DNA of 6,284 bases from Deltaproteobacteria bacterium (GTDB lineage: Bacteria > Myxococcota > Polyangia > Polyangiales > B10-G4). The stretch lies in NCBI GenBank assembly GCA_019312705.1, contig JAFDCW010000286.1, positions 1 through 6,284 of the forward strand. The letters are read 5' to 3'. The notes beneath the pieces were generated by a model, which saw nothing but the letters and a program-made list of their open reading frames with translations, ran no database searches and was not told the origin of the DNA. The translations under genes and the position numbers were made by a program. Shown here piece after piece: positions 5,335-6,284 of the stretch (its first letter is position 1; each line of letters starts with the position of its first letter).

Positions 5335-6284
5335 GTGACGACACGTTCCACGAAGCCCTACGGCCCGCTGCGTACTGCCGCTTTTGGCGGTGCGCTCTTG
5401 GTCCTCTGGGCCCTCTTGGTCCTCTCGTCCGTTGGCTGTGACGACGACGACCCGGCGGAAAGCTCCGAGGCCGTCGAGGCGGCCCGGGTGCCCGAGGCCG
5501 CGGAGGTCGTCGTACCCGTAGACATCGACGATACGAGCACCTGCGAGGCGTGCCACGGACGGATTGTCCAGGAGTGGCGCACCAGCATGCACGCCCACGC
5601 TCATCATTCGGAAGACCCCGTCTATGCGGCGATGCGTGATTTTCGCATCGCTCGGGAGGGTGACGCGACTTCGGGACGGTGTGCCCAGTGCCACGGTCCG
5701 CGCGATCCCACAGACGTCGAGAGCGAGATCGCGCGAGGCGGGGTCACATGCGCGACGTGCCACAACCTGACCGGCGTCGACCTCGCCGACGGGGCCAACC
5801 GCGGTGCCCGAGCCCTCCAGCGCGCCGACGACGATACCCTCCGGGGACCCCACGCGATCGACACCTCCGAGCCGATCCCCCACGGGACCGGAGCGGCGGC
5901 TCCGTGGCTGACGGATGGAAGCACCGTGTGCCTCGCCTGCCACGGTGCGATGCAGAACCGCGAGGGAGTGGCGACCTGCACAACCGGCATCGAGGCCGCC
6001 GAGGCGGACGAGCCGTGCACCAGCTGTCACATGCCCGAGGTCGACGGCGCTTCGGGGATCGCGTCGCGGCGTACGAGCCACCGGAGCCACGCCTTCTTCG
6101 GGCCCCACGGGCTTTACGGCGACGATGGCCCCGACTTCATGGCGTCGGCTCTGCAGGTCTCTCCATCCTTCGAGGGCGGGCGCCTCTCGGTGACCCTCGA
6201 AAATCGCACCGGCCACGGGCTGCCGAGTGGTTTTCCGGGGCGCATGGTGCTGGTGCGCGTGAAGGGCTTTGACGCCGATGGCGG
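5335..6284 (+). CDS. Multiheme c-type cytochrome lipoprotein, 5' part
   Basis: Starts at GTG 5335 with no strong Shine-Dalgarno and is open to the window end (316 codons visible). Residues 1-35 are a lipoprotein signal: basic N-terminus, hydrophobic LLVLWALLVLSSVG, lipobox Cys35, then four Asp. Five CXXCH haem-binding motifs follow: CEACH (70-74), CAQCH (116-120), CATCH (139-143), CLACH (199-203) and CTSCH (228-232). Spare histidines in MHAHAHH (85-91) and near 250-265 could be distal axial ligands. After the haem region a beta-type segment carries NRTGHGLPSGFPGR (290-303), a motif I associate with periplasmic/outer-membrane deltaproteobacterial multiheme cytochromes resembling the cytochrome c554 group. 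The likely role is electron transfer in the envelope, attached to a membrane; donor and acceptor are unknown. The missing 3' part may hold more haems or a second domain. Asp at +2 after the lipobox Cys would favour inner-membrane retention under the E. coli Lol rule, which may not hold here. Confidence 0.9.
   Translation, partial: MTTRSTKPYGPLRTAAFGGALLVLWALLVLSSVGCDDDDPAESSEAVEAARVPEAAEVVVPVDIDDTSTCEACHGRIVQEWRTSMHAHAHHSEDPVYAAMRDFRIAREGDATSGRCAQCHGPRDPTDVESEIARGGVTCATCHNLTGVDLADGANRGARALQRADDDTLRGPHAIDTSEPIPHGTGAAAPWLTDGSTVCLACHGAMQNREGVATCTTGIEAAEADEPCTSCHMPEVDGASGIASRRTSHRSHAFFGPHGLYGDDGPDFMASALQVSPSFEGGRLSVTLENRTGHGLPSGFPGRMVLVRVKGFDADG
5395..5425 (+). repeat. Short direct repeat in the cytochrome signal peptide
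   Basis: CTCTTGGTCCTCT occurs at 5395-5407 and again at 5413-5425, an 18-bp period that stays in frame and encodes LLVL twice (LLVLWALLVLSS). It looks like a small tandem duplication that lengthened the hydrophobic core. Confidence 0.7.

Noticed and set aside
5326..6216. 296-codon minus-strand open frame
   Set aside because: It is antisense to the cytochrome, which has five CXXCH motifs and a signal peptide.

Overview
The window is very GC-rich, with GC-biased third codon positions, several lipoproteins, a long repetitive beta-helix surface protein and a multiheme cytochrome. This suits a Myxococcota (former deltaproteobacterial) chromosome, perhaps of the Polyangia type. That assignment is inferred from gene style and not from a marker gene. 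I see no rRNA, tRNA, insertion sequence, prophage or CRISPR array.

Layout: (1) 1-166, the 3' end of an unrecognised + strand gene. (2) 182-2307, a + strand lipoprotein with six near-perfect 55-residue beta-helix repeats. Its reading frame breaks at a G7 tract (2113-2119), and adding one G restores a coherent C-terminus. (3) Convergent to it, only 6 bp away, a - strand block: a lone EAL cyclic-di-GMP phosphodiesterase (2314-3114, TTG start) overlaps by 4 bp the end of a hemerythrin-like gene (3111-3578). Upstream of these lies a lipoprotein with a CHAP cysteine-amidase domain that resembles the amidase half of glutathionylspermidine synthetase (3759-4472). (4) 4473-4739, a divergent intergenic region ending in a leader with a hairpin over a strong ribosome-binding site, and a possible 21-codon leader ORF. 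(5) 4813-5280, a small RNA-binding protein with a Lys/Arg-rich N-terminus and an RRM domain. (6) A GC-rich hairpin at 5290-5314, then 5335-6284, the 5' part of a pentaheme-or-larger c-type cytochrome lipoprotein that runs off the window.

How the genes may work together: the hemerythrin/EAL overlap suggests a translationally coupled pair in which an iron-oxygen, NO or redox sensor could tune c-di-GMP hydrolysis. The three lipoproteins and the cytochrome point to the cell envelope. The RRM gene looks independent and may be post-transcriptionally controlled through its leader. No mobile or defence system is evident. The observations most worth following are the hemerythrin/EAL pair, the RRM leader, the poly-G frameshift and the stand-alone Gsp-amidase-like lipoprotein.
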